From assembly GCA_013696835.1 (NCBI GenBank), contig JACCXV010000240.1, forward strand, positions 1 to 14,308: a stretch of 14,308 nucleotides of DNA, written 5' to 3'. The notes beneath the pieces were generated by a model that worked only from the letters and a program-made list of their open reading frames with translations, was not told where the DNA came from and ran no database searches. Source of the DNA: Gemmatimonadota bacterium. GTDB taxonomy: Bacteria > Gemmatimonadota > Gemmatimonadetes > JACCXV01. This document shows, piece after piece, positions 1 to 9,134 of this stretch. How positions within the stretch are numbered: the first letter of the stretch is position 1; the number at the start of each line of letters is the position of its first letter. A program made the translations under genes and the position numbers.

Positions 1-1871
<1,871 letters not shown>

Positions 1872-2082
1872 CCGCGGCCCATGCCGGCCCGACGAGGCGG
1901 ACGCCCTTCAGGACGCGGGCAGCAACAGGGGGGAGGGGGTGCGACGGGGAGGAGCGCCACGGGGCGACCAAGATAGCCCCGCTCCGGCGGATCGAAAACC
2001 GGCCCCTCCGGGGCGATCGAGCGGGGCCGGGCGGGGCGGGCCGCGGCACCCCAGTATATACTGCGGTTCCCATGGTGACCGC
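1872..2082. promoter_or_regulatory. Divergent intergenic region between treS and glgA
   Basis: This 211 bp spacer separates the two divergent starts and must carry promoters for both genes. The rightward candidate is a TATACT -10-like hexamer at 2057-2062, lying within a 12 bp perfect palindrome at 2052-2063. No convincing -35 box is seen because the preceding ~40 bp are a G/C run. On the minus strand, tatctt (complement of about 1970-1976) is a weak -10 candidate for treS. G-rich purine tracts occupy 1925-1955. Nothing else coding is supported here, although an open frame from an ATG at 1819 runs through it in phase with glgA. Confidence 0.5.
2052..2063. promoter_or_regulatory. 12 bp perfect palindrome (possible operator / symmetric -10)
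   Basis: The sequence cagtatatactg is identical to its reverse complement and is the only A/T-rich patch in a very GC-rich spacer. It contains TATACT on both strands, so it may be a -10 element, an operator for a dimeric regulator, or both. A start about 7 bp beyond the + strand hexamer falls near 2069-2070, just upstream of the ATG at 2072 and the TTG at 2083. No regulator is identifiable from the sequence. Confidence 0.45.
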
Positions 2083-5000
2083 TTGAGCCGCGCCCGGCGC
2101 ATCCTGCACGTGGCCCCCGAGGGCCTGCCTTTCAGCAAGACCGGCGGCCTGGCCGACGTGATCGGCGGGCTGCTGCCGGAGCTCGCCGCAGCGGGCCTGG
2201 AGGTGGCGGTCGCCCTGCCGGCCTACCGCCCCTGGATCGAGGGCGCTCCCGAGCCGCGCCACACGGGCCGGCACGTGGTGGGCAACGGCGGCGCGCCGTC
2301 GGCTCACCGCTTCGAGGTGCTCGAGGCGCAGGTCGGGCCCGTGCGCTACCTCCTCCTGGACCAGCCGGCCTTCTTCGAGCGTGCCGGTCTCTACGCGGAC
2401 GCCGCCGGACGGGAGTTCGGCGACAACTGGCTGCGCTACGCCTCCTTTGCGGCCGCGGCGGGCGAGCTCGCGGCCCAGGAGGGCTTCGATCTCGTGCACG
2501 GCCACGACTGGCAGGCGGCGCTCGTGCCGGTGTACGAATCCGCGCGGCAGACGCGCCCCGCGGGCACGCGCCGCTTCGCCACCTTTTTGACGATCCACAA
2601 CCTGGCCTACCAGGGCGCGTTTCCCGCCGCCGTGTGGCCCGCGCTCGGGCTCCCGCCGGACTGGTTCGGCCCGGAGGGCCTCGAATTCTACGGACAGGTC
2701 AACTACCTCAAGGGCGGCATCCTGCACGCGCAGGCGCTCGGCACCGTGAGCCCCACGTACGCTCGGGAGATCCTCACGGTGGAGCACGGTGCGGGGCTGG
2801 AGGGTGTGCTCGGGCAGCGGCGGGGTGCGCTGCACGGGATCCTGAACGGGGTGGACTACGCGGAGTGGGACCCCCGGACCGACCGGCACATCGCGGAGCG
2901 GTACGGTCCCGAAGACCTGGCCGGCAAGGCCGCGTGCAAGGCGGATCTCCAGCGCGAGCTCGGGCTGCTGCGCGACCCGCGCGCTCCGCTCGCGGGCATC
3001 GTGTCGCGGATCGTCGAGCAGAAGGGCTGGCCGGTCCTGCTCGGAGCCGCCGCCCCCTTCGTCGCACGGGGAATGCAGCTCGCCGTCCTCGGTGCGGGAG
3101 AGGCGCGCTACGAGGAAGGGGTGCGACTGCTCGCACGCGCGTTCCCGGGCAGCATCGCCGTTCGGTTCGGCATGGACCCGGCGCTGGCCCATCGCATCGA
3201 GGCCGGGGCCGACATGTTCCTCATGCCGTCGCGCTTCGAACCCTGCGGACTGAACCAGATGTACAGCCTGCGCTACGGCACGGTGCCCGTGGTGCGCCAG
3301 ACTGGCGGCCTCGCCGACACGGTCATGGACGCATCGGATCCGGCCGAGGGCACGGGGTTCGTGTTCCAGGACTACTCGGCACAGGCGCTGGGCTGCGCCC
3401 TCGACAGGGCGGTCGCGTCATTCGGGACCCCCGCCTGGCGGGCGCTGCAACGGCGCGGGATGCTGCGCGACTTCTCGTGGAGGCGCGCCGCCGCCGCGTA
3501 CGCAGAGGTCTACCGTTCGCTCGTGCCCTCGCAGACGGGCGACGGGCCGCCAGGGTCGGGCTCCGGCCGGGACGGTGCGAGCGCTGCCGGGGAGCGCGAC
3601 CGGCCGCGGCGCGGCGTGCCGCGCAACGTGCTGTCGCTCGCGCTGGCGATCCTCACCCTCGCCGTGACCCTGACTTGCAGCGATTCGCCCCGCGGGCAGG
3701 GGGCTGACGAATCGGCCGGGAGTGGGGGACAGGCGGAGCGCGGCGGCACGGCGGTCTTCGGCATCTACGAGGAGCCCGACGGCTTCAACGAGTTCGTGAA
3801 GGTTTCGGACATGGCGAACCAGATCTGCGACCACATGCTCTTCATGTCGCTGATCCGCTACGACGCGGATCTCCGGTACACACCCTATTTGGCGAGCTCG
3901 TGGGAGCTGGCGGAGAATGGCAGCTCCGTGACCTTCCATCTGCGTCCGGACGTGCGTTGGGGCGACGGGACCCCCGTGCGGGCGGGCGACGTGCTCTTCA
4001 CATACCGCACGGCTCTCGTGGAGGCCGTGGCGTATCCGCAGCGGGCGTACTTCCGCATGGTGCGGGCGGCGGAGGAGCTCGACTCGCTGACCGTCCGCTT
4101 CGACTTCACCGGTCCGCACGCCGAGCCGCTGGACCCGTTCACGCAGTGGTCCGTGATGCCGCGCCACCTCCTCGAGGACGTGCCAGCCGCGGGCATGACC
4201 AGCGCTCCGTTCAACCGCGCCCCGGTAGGGAACGGCCCGTTCCGGCTCGCCTCCTGGAAGGCGAACCAGTCCCTGGTCTTCGTTCCCAATCCCGACTTCC
4301 CGGCGGACCTGGGTGGGCCGGCGCTGCTGGACCGTCTCGTCTTCCGCGTCATTCCCGAGCAGACCACGCTGATCACCGAGCTCCGCGGAGGCGGCGTCGA
4401 TCTCACGCGGGGCGTGCCTCCGCAGGAAGCGCGGGCGATCGACGCGGCGCCGGACCTGCGGGTCGTGGAGTACGACGACCGGTCGTTCGTCTACATCGCC
4501 TGGAACACGCGCGACGCGCTCTTCTCGGATCCCCGCGTACGCCTGGCGCTCTCGCTCGCCATCGACCGCGAGCAACTGGTGGAGGCGCTGCTCTACGGCT
4601 ACGGAAAGGTCGCCGTGAGCTACGTCCTGCCCGAGGTCGCCCCCTGGGCCGTGGATCCGGACCTGGAGCCGCTGCCCTACGCACCCGACAGCGCGCGCGC
4701 GCTTCTCGCCGCGGCGGGATGGTCCGATCACGACGGCGACGGCGTGCTGGATCGCGACGGCCGGCCCTTCCGCTTCACCGTCGCGACCAACAAGGGAAAC
4801 GACCTTCGTGAGGACATCGCGGTCATCCTGCAGTCCGACCTGAGGAAGGTCGGCGTGCAGGCGGTCCCGCAGCTCGTCGAGTGGACCGTGTTCCTGGGAC
4901 AGATCAACGACAAGAAGTTCCAGGCCTACGTGTCGAGCTGGGTCTACGACAGCTTCAAGCTCGACCCCTCCGACGTCTTTCACTCGCGCGCCATCGAGGG

Positions 5001-5265
5001 CAAGTACAACCGGTCCTCCTACGCCAACCCGGCGGCGGACAGCCTCATGGACCTCGCCCTGGCCACGCCGGATCGCGATGCGGCGCGCCCCCTGTGGTAC
5101 CGCTTCCAGAGGATCGTCCGCGACGAGGCTCCCTACACGTTCCTCTATTATGACCGTGAGCGGGTGGGCGTGAACGAACGGCTCAAGGCGACGGAGATGG
5201 ACGCGCGCGGCTATCTGGTGAACGCCGCGCGGTGGTGGATCCCCTCGGGTCAGAGGCGCTTCTGA
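2083..5265 (+). CDS. glgA: Glycogen synthase (GT5), reading frame fused to a peptide-type substrate-binding protein
   Basis: The N-terminal ~485 residues are a complete bacterial GlgA, which transfers glucose from ADP-glucose to an alpha-1,4-glucan chain in the cytoplasm. Visible landmarks are the KTGGL nucleotide-binding motif at K19, HGHDW at 139-143, TIHNLAYQG, and the C-terminal EPCGL motif with catalytic-region E386 followed by RQTGGLADTV. The start is inferred as TTG 2083 because the GlgA N-terminus (ILHVAPEG) begins six codons later; the in-phase ATG at 1819 lies inside divergent treS and would add an 88-residue low-complexity leader. GlgA homology ends near 3535, but there is no stop: the frame continues through a ~27-residue linker, a hydrophobic segment (residues 516-531) and an SBP_bac_5-type protein to TGA at 5263. 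The domain assignments are firm. Whether one 1060-residue protein is made is uncertain; an internal start or an assembly error is possible. Confidence 0.88.
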   Translation: MSRARRILHVAPEGLPFSKTGGLADVIGGLLPELAAAGLEVAVALPAYRPWIEGAPEPRHTGRHVVGNGGAPSAHRFEVLEAQVGPVRYLLLDQPAFFERAGLYADAAGREFGDNWLRYASFAAAAGELAAQEGFDLVHGHDWQAALVPVYESARQTRPAGTRRFATFLTIHNLAYQGAFPAAVWPALGLPPDWFGPEGLEFYGQVNYLKGGILHAQALGTVSPTYAREILTVEHGAGLEGVLGQRRGALHGILNGVDYAEWDPRTDRHIAERYGPEDLAGKAACKADLQRELGLLRDPRAPLAGIVSRIVEQKGWPVLLGAAAPFVARGMQLAVLGAGEARYEEGVRLLARAFPGSIAVRFGMDPALAHRIEAGADMFLMPSRFEPCGLNQMYSLRYGTVPVVRQTGGLADTVMDASDPAEGTGFVFQDYSAQALGCALDRAVASFGTPAWRALQRRGMLRDFSWRRAAAAYAEVYRSLVPSQTGDGPPGSGSGRDGASAAGERDRPRRGVPRNVLSLALAILTLAVTLTCSDSPRGQGADESAGSGGQAERGGTAVFGIYEEPDGFNEFVKVSDMANQICDHMLFMSLIRYDADLRYTPYLASSWELAENGSSVTFHLRPDVRWGDGTPVRAGDVLFTYRTALVEAVAYPQRAYFRMVRAAEELDSLTVRFDFTGPHAEPLDPFTQWSVMPRHLLEDVPAAGMTSAPFNRAPVGNGPFRLASWKANQSLVFVPNPDFPADLGGPALLDRLVFRVIPEQTTLITELRGGGVDLTRGVPPQEARAIDAAPDLRVVEYDDRSFVYIAWNTRDALFSDPRVRLALSLAIDREQLVEALLYGYGKVAVSYVLPEVAPWAVDPDLEPLPYAPDSARALLAAAGWSDHDGDGVLDRDGRPFRFTVATNKGNDLREDIAVILQSDLRKVGVQAVPQLVEWTVFLGQINDKKFQAYVSSWVYDSFKLDPSDVFHSRAIEGKYNRSSYANPAADSLMDLALATPDRDAARPLWYRFQRIVRDEAPYTFLYYDRERVGVNERLKATEMDARGYLVNAARWWIPSGQRRF
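3616..5265 (+). CDS. ABC transporter peptide-type substrate-binding lipoprotein (possible internal start within the glgA frame)
   Basis: This is the downstream half of the long glgA frame, listed separately because it looks like an independent protein of 549 residues, normal for the OppA/DppA (SBP family 5) group. From GTG 3616 it has a short basic n-region, a hydrophobic stretch (VLSLALAILTLAV) and a cysteine at position 21, resembling a lipoprotein signal, although TLTC is a poor lipobox. The mature part has family 5 features: RGGTAVFGIYEEPDGFNEF, LASSWELAENGSSVTFHLRPDV-type core, WGDGTPVRAGDV, and DPRVRLALSLAIDRE. A DHDGDGVLDRDG segment is a loop common in this family that resembles a calcium-binding EF-hand loop. 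No permease or ATPase gene lies nearby, so it is an orphan binding protein here. A second GTG at 3628 is also possible. No clear ribosome site precedes either one (ggggag lies ~20 bp upstream). Confidence 0.75.
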   Translation: MPRNVLSLALAILTLAVTLTCSDSPRGQGADESAGSGGQAERGGTAVFGIYEEPDGFNEFVKVSDMANQICDHMLFMSLIRYDADLRYTPYLASSWELAENGSSVTFHLRPDVRWGDGTPVRAGDVLFTYRTALVEAVAYPQRAYFRMVRAAEELDSLTVRFDFTGPHAEPLDPFTQWSVMPRHLLEDVPAAGMTSAPFNRAPVGNGPFRLASWKANQSLVFVPNPDFPADLGGPALLDRLVFRVIPEQTTLITELRGGGVDLTRGVPPQEARAIDAAPDLRVVEYDDRSFVYIAWNTRDALFSDPRVRLALSLAIDREQLVEALLYGYGKVAVSYVLPEVAPWAVDPDLEPLPYAPDSARALLAAAGWSDHDGDGVLDRDGRPFRFTVATNKGNDLREDIAVILQSDLRKVGVQAVPQLVEWTVFLGQINDKKFQAYVSSWVYDSFKLDPSDVFHSRAIEGKYNRSSYANPAADSLMDLALATPDRDAARPLWYRFQRIVRDEAPYTFLYYDRERVGVNERLKATEMDARGYLVNAARWWIPSGQRRF

Positions 5266-6302
5266 ACGGTGCGCGCGCCGCGCGCGCCCGCGAGGCTCTC
5301 GAGCGCGCTGGATGGAAGGGGCTCGTGCTGGTGCCCGGACCCAACCTGCGCTATCTCACCGGCCTCGCGATCGAGCCCAGCGAGCGGCTGACCGCCGCCA
5401 TCCTCCCCGCACGCGGACCGGGTCGGCTCCTGGCGCCCGCGTTCGAGGCCGACCGTCTCGCGGGTGGATTGGAGGAGACGCTCGAGATCGTGCCCTGGCC
5501 CGAGCACGCGGATCCGTTCGCGGTCGCAGCCGGGCTGATCGCGGAGCAGGGCTGGCTGCTGGATGCCACCGCTCCTTTCTGGATCGCCGAGGCGTTTCAT
5601 GACCGTGGCGTGCGCCTCCGCTCCGCCGGCGCGCTGTGCGCGGCGCTACGGCGGCGCAAGGACGAAGCCGAGCTCGATCGGATCTCCGCGGCGCAGCGGC
5701 TGACGCGCGAGACGCTGGTCGACGTTCCGGGGTGGCTGAGCCCCGGCGTACGCGAGCGAGACGTCGCCGAGCGGATCCTGGCCGCGTTCCGCGCTGCCGG
5801 CGCACCCGGCTGGGCCATCGTTCAGTTCGGCGATCGATCGGCCCTGCCGCACGGCCGCCCCGGCGAACGGCGGCTCACGCCGGAGTCGGCCGTGCTCGTG
5901 GACCTCGGGGCCGTGCGGGACGGCTACCATGCCGATCTCACGCGCTCCTGGTGGTTCGGCAGCCGTCCCGAAGGCAGGTATGGGGAGGTGGCGAGCGCGG
6001 TCGAGCAGGCCCAGAGCCGTGCGGCGGCACTGGCGCGTCCCGGGGCACGGGCCGGAGACGTGGATGCGGCGGCGCGAAGGTTCCTCGAGCAGCACGGTCT
6101 CGCGGCGTACTTCGTCCACCGTCTCGGGCACGGGATCGGCCTCGAGATCCATGAGCCGCCCTTTCTCGTCCACGGGTCCGAGGTACTGCTGGAGGCGGGG
6201 GACGTCTTCACGATCGAGCCGGGCGTCTACCTTCCCGGCCAGTTCGGCATCCGCCACGAGGACGTGTGGGTCATTCGCGAAGACGGAAGCGAGCGCTTGT
6301 GA
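5232..6302 (+). CDS. M24 family metallopeptidase (Xaa-Pro aminopeptidase/dipeptidase-like)
   Basis: This 356-residue protein has the two-part M24 layout: an N-terminal creatinase-type domain (PNLRYLTGL, about 1-135) and a C-terminal pita-bread catalytic domain. All five expected metal ligands are visible: D224 in VDLGA, D235 in ADLTR, H300 in GHGIGLEIHE, E329 in TIEPGVY and E343 in RHEDV. It probably removes residues next to proline from short peptides in the cytoplasm; exact specificity cannot be read from sequence. The start is GTG 5232 (or GTG 5235), giving a 34 bp overlap with the end of the binding-protein frame. That implies co-transcription and probably coupled translation. Pairing with a peptide-type binding protein suggests peptide uptake and breakdown, which is inference. 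It ends just before a short A/T-rich spacer. Confidence 0.9.
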   Translation: MVDPLGSEALLNGARAARAREALERAGWKGLVLVPGPNLRYLTGLAIEPSERLTAAILPARGPGRLLAPAFEADRLAGGLEETLEIVPWPEHADPFAVAAGLIAEQGWLLDATAPFWIAEAFHDRGVRLRSAGALCAALRRRKDEAELDRISAAQRLTRETLVDVPGWLSPGVRERDVAERILAAFRAAGAPGWAIVQFGDRSALPHGRPGERRLTPESAVLVDLGAVRDGYHADLTRSWWFGSRPEGRYGEVASAVEQAQSRAAALARPGARAGDVDAAARRFLEQHGLAAYFVHRLGHGIGLEIHEPPFLVHGSEVLLEAGDVFTIEPGVYLPGQFGIRHEDVWVIREDGSERL

Positions 6303-6367
6303 GTCTATATTCTAGATCGGCGACCGGAGGACAACTTGTTGCAACACATTAAGTTCACCGCCACGAT
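6303..6367 (+). promoter_or_regulatory. Short A/T-rich spacer with candidate -10 and a strong RBS on a mini-ORF
   Basis: The spacer starts with tatattct (6306-6313), a plausible -10 region without a good -35. A strong Shine-Dalgarno core, GGAGG at 6326-6330, sits 5 bp before TTG 6336. That TTG opens an 11-codon frame (LLQHIKFTATI) whose TGA at 6369-6371 overlaps the ATG codons (6368 and 6371) of the lipoprotein gene. The lipoprotein start has no ribosome site of its own, so the mini-ORF may deliver ribosomes by coupling. It may equally be chance. Confidence 0.4.
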
Positions 6368-6934
6368 ATGATGCTTCTCAAGATGCTCGTGTTCTGCTCG
6401 ATGGGCTTGGCCGTCGGCTGTGCCGGAGAGCGACACAGTTCCCCTCGCCTGGCGCAGGAGAGCAGCCCTCACCACGCCTCGCCGGACTCGGCGATTCGCG
6501 CCGTCCTCGAAGCGCAGGTGAGCGCCTGGAATCGCGGGGATCTCGCGGGGTTCATGGTTGGGTACCTCGATTCACCCGACCTCGTGTTCACGTCCGGAGG
6601 GCGCATCAGCCGCGGATTCGCAGATCTGCTGCAGCGCTACCGTTCCTCGTACGGCAGCGGGGCGTCCATGGGGAGGCTGGAGTTCGCGGAGGTGGAGGTC
6701 CATCCGCTCGGCTCGTCGGCGGCCTGGGTCTTGGGACGCTGGCAGCTGGACCGGCGGGGAAGGCATGACGCGGGTGTCTTCACGCTCGTCTTCGAGCGTG
6801 GCCGCCGCGGTTGGTTGATTGTGCACGACCACACCTCGGTCGACGCTGCCCAGAATCCTGACGCCGAACGCTCCGAGGACGTTCCGCAGAGCGACTCGAG
6901 CGCGGCGGGGGCCAAGCCGGAGCGAGCGGAATGA
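6368..6934 (+). CDS. Small lipoprotein with SnoaL/DUF4440-like (NTF2-fold) domain
   Basis: This 188-residue protein begins with a lipoprotein signal peptide: MMLLKMLVFCSMGLAVGC has a lysine, a hydrophobic core and an AVGC lipobox with the cysteine near residue 18. It is probably anchored outside the cytoplasmic membrane. Residues about 40-160 resemble the DUF4440/SnoaL group of the NTF2-like fold: an N-terminal helix (AIRAVLEAQVSAWNRGDLAGFM), the strand-rich SPDLVFTSGGRISRG, then WVLGRWQLDRRG, GVFTLVFERGRRGWLIVHDHTS. Many such proteins have unknown function and I assign none. The last ~30 residues are polar and low-complexity and run into the next gene, whose ATG overlaps the stop (ATGA at 6931-6934). 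The start could be ATG 6368 or 6371. Confidence 0.85.
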   Translation: MMLLKMLVFCSMGLAVGCAGERHSSPRLAQESSPHHASPDSAIRAVLEAQVSAWNRGDLAGFMVGYLDSPDLVFTSGGRISRGFADLLQRYRSSYGSGASMGRLEFAEVEVHPLGSSAAWVLGRWQLDRRGRHDAGVFTLVFERGRRGWLIVHDHTSVDAAQNPDAERSEDVPQSDSSAAGAKPERAE

Positions 6935-7956
6935 GCTACCACGTCGGCAACCTGAATCTCGACCATCCGTTGCTGCTGGCGCCGATGGAGGATGTCTCGG
7001 ACCTGCCGTTCCGGGTCACGTGCCGGCGGCTCGGCGCGGACCTCGTCTACACCGAGTTCATCAGCTCGGAGGCACTGGTTCGCGACGTGCCGGGAGCGCT
7101 GCGGAAGCTCACCATCTGCGACGAGGAGCGGCCTGTCGGCATCCAGATCTTCGGGGCGACGGTGGAAGTGGTCGGCGCCGCCGCCGAGATCGCCGAGCAG
7201 GCGGGGCCCGACCTGATCGACATCAATCTCGGCTGCCCCGTCAAGAATGTGGCGCTGAAGGGGGCGGGGGCAGGACTCCTCAAGGAGCCCAAGACGATGG
7301 AGGCGATGGTCCGGGAGGTGGTGAAGCGCGTCAGCCTCCCCGTGACGGTGAAGACGCGGCTCGGCTGGGACGACGCGTCCATCCGCATCCTGGAAAACGT
7401 GAGGATGTTCGAGGACTGCGGAGTGCAGGCCGTGAACATCCATGCCCGCACCCGATGCCAGATGTACAAGGGGGAGGCGGACTGGGTCTGGATCGCGCGC
7501 GCCAAGGAGGTGGCCTCGATCCCCATCGGCGGCAACGGCGACGCGATGACCGCGGAGCTGGCCGCGCGCATGTTCGAGACTACCGGTTGCGACGCGGTGA
7601 TGCTGGGCAGGGGGGCCATCGCGGACCCCTGGATCTTCGCCGAGGCGAAGCACTGGCGGGCCACGAGCGCGCCGCTTCCGCCGCGCACGCTGGACGAGCG
7701 CATCGCGGCCTGCCTCGAGCACCTGCGCTTCTCCGTCGCGTACAAGGCCGACGAGCGACGCGCGCTCGTGGAGTTCCGCAAGTTCTACAAGGGATACCTG
7801 AGGGGCGCGGCCGGTGCGGCACAGCTGCGCAGCGAGCTGATGACGCTGACGACTCTGGCGGAGGTGGAGGAGCGGCTGGCGACGTTCCTGGCGCAGTCCC
7901 CGGGGACGGAAAGCGCCGACGCCGATTCCGCGGCGTACGCCGGCGCCGCCTCGTGA
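6931..7956 (+). CDS. dusB: tRNA-dihydrouridine synthase (DusB family)
   Basis: The 341-residue protein is an FMN-dependent enzyme that reduces specific uridines to dihydrouridine in tRNA. Family signatures are clear: LLAPMEDVSDLPFR near the N-terminus, INLGCPVKNV with catalytic C102, VKTRLGWDD, the HARTR motif, and GNGDAMT followed by GCDAVMLGRGAIADPWIF of the TIM barrel, then a C-terminal helical domain. The closest match is the DusB group, though the subclass is judged by eye. The ATG overlaps the lipoprotein stop by 4 bp and its own TGA overlaps the next GTG (GTGA), so it is the middle gene of a coupled trio. The last ~20 residues (QSPGTESADADSAAYAGAAS) are a low-complexity tail not expected in the family. 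Confidence 0.95.
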   Translation: MSYHVGNLNLDHPLLLAPMEDVSDLPFRVTCRRLGADLVYTEFISSEALVRDVPGALRKLTICDEERPVGIQIFGATVEVVGAAAEIAEQAGPDLIDINLGCPVKNVALKGAGAGLLKEPKTMEAMVREVVKRVSLPVTVKTRLGWDDASIRILENVRMFEDCGVQAVNIHARTRCQMYKGEADWVWIARAKEVASIPIGGNGDAMTAELAARMFETTGCDAVMLGRGAIADPWIFAEAKHWRATSAPLPPRTLDERIAACLEHLRFSVAYKADERRALVEFRKFYKGYLRGAAGAAQLRSELMTLTTLAEVEERLATFLAQSPGTESADADSAAYAGAAS

Positions 7957-9113
7957 CGCCGGTGTTTCCGGGCGGTCCCCAGGAACAGGGGCCTCCGCCG
8001 GGTCGGGCCGAGTCGCCGTCTCCGACCGCGGGTGGTGGGGACCCCGGCGGTCCCGACGCCTCCTTCCAGATCCTGAACTGGTTCACCCTAGAGTGGCAGG
8101 AAGAGGCGAGCCACGGGGTCCGATTCGGCTACCGCACCGCTCCGCTCGCCGAGCCGCTCGGTGCCCGCAAGCTCGGCTATCATGCCGAGATCCTGCCTCC
8201 CGGCAAGGCCAGCGTCCCCTACCACCTGCACCTCGTGAACGAGGAGCTGTTCATCGTCCTCGGAGGTGAGATGAGCGTGCGCCTGGACAGCGGAGAGCAT
8301 CGGCTGCGCGCCGGCGATCTGGTCGCGGTGCCTCCCGGCCCGGGCGCCGCCCATCAGCTCCTGAACCGGACCGACCGTCCGGCACACTTCCTCGCGGCGT
8401 CGACCATGATCCCGCGTGACGTCGTGGACTATCCCGACTCGGGAAAGCGACTACTGGAGGTGGAGCAGCTAGCGGGACCGGCCGCGCGTGCTGCGGTCCG
8501 CCTCGAGGGGGGCCGGTGGGTGGCGGGCTCGCTGGAAGGCGCCGTCGCGAACGCCGAGTACTTCGCGGGAGAGTTGATCGACGAGCCGCTCGACCCCGTC
8601 CCGGCGCCGCCGCTGGAGCGGGACCGGCGGGTCGTGTCCATGGACGAGATTCCGTGGGAGAGGATTGCTCCCGGGGGGAGATTTTCCGGCGAGGCGAAGC
8701 GCGTCGGCAGGAAGGCTGGCACGAAGCTCCTGGGCTGTTCCCTGATGCGGCTGCAACCCGGGGAGCAGCCGTTCCCGTTCCATTTCCATCACGTGAACGA
8801 GGAGTTCTTCTACGTGCGCTCGGGCACCGGCGAGCTGCGCACGCGCGACGGCCTGCACCGCCTGCGCCCCGGGGACGCCTTCGCGTGCCTGCCGGGCCCC
8901 GCGGGTGCACACGCCATCCGGAACACCGGCGCCGCGCCCCTGGAGTACCTCGCGCTGTCCAGCATGGAGGATCCGGAGGTCAGCGAGTACCCGGACGCCG
9001 GGAGGATCTACGTAATGGTGGGCAGCGCGCCCGGTGGGGACCCGGCTCAGCGCTCCGTCGCCGCCGTGTTCCGGATGCGCGACGCTGTGGACTACGCCGC
9101 GCCCGACGACTAG
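7953..9113 (+). CDS. Tandem (double) cupin-domain protein
   Basis: This 386-residue protein carries two cupin barrels. The first has HLHLVNEE (H91, H93, E97) and the motif-2 histidine H134; the second has HFHHVNEE (H277, H279, E283) and H320. Both keep the full His-His-Glu-His metal set. Each barrel is followed by a YPDxGK/R signature (Y160, Y346), as in the uncharacterised COG3837 cupins. All equivalent positions are exactly 186 residues apart, so this is an internal duplication. Residues 1-37 are a Gly/Pro-rich leader. The start is GTG 7953, overlapping the dusB stop (GTGA); GTG 7962 is a possible alternative. An open frame extends upstream to 6819 but lies inside dusB and is not used. The substrate is unknown: cupins include dioxygenases, isomerases and sugar-binding proteins. 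Confidence 0.85.
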   Translation: MTPVFPGGPQEQGPPPGRAESPSPTAGGGDPGGPDASFQILNWFTLEWQEEASHGVRFGYRTAPLAEPLGARKLGYHAEILPPGKASVPYHLHLVNEELFIVLGGEMSVRLDSGEHRLRAGDLVAVPPGPGAAHQLLNRTDRPAHFLAASTMIPRDVVDYPDSGKRLLEVEQLAGPAARAAVRLEGGRWVAGSLEGAVANAEYFAGELIDEPLDPVPAPPLERDRRVVSMDEIPWERIAPGGRFSGEAKRVGRKAGTKLLGCSLMRLQPGEQPFPFHFHHVNEEFFYVRSGTGELRTRDGLHRLRPGDAFACLPGPAGAHAIRNTGAAPLEYLALSSMEDPEVSEYPDAGRIYVMVGSAPGGDPAQRSVAAVFRMRDAVDYAAPDD

Positions 9114-9134
9114 CCACCGGACGCAACGGGGAGC

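Noticed and set aside
3418..4983. 521-codon open frame on the minus strand
   Set aside because: It is fully antisense to the substrate-binding protein, whose family motifs are clear on the plus strand; its His/Val/Arg-rich composition matches a shadow frame.
6819..7952. Upstream extension of the cupin frame across dusB
   Set aside because: The frame is open to ATG 6819 but overlaps dusB completely, and its translation is low-complexity Arg/Gly-rich. GTG 7953, overlapping the dusB stop, is the natural start.
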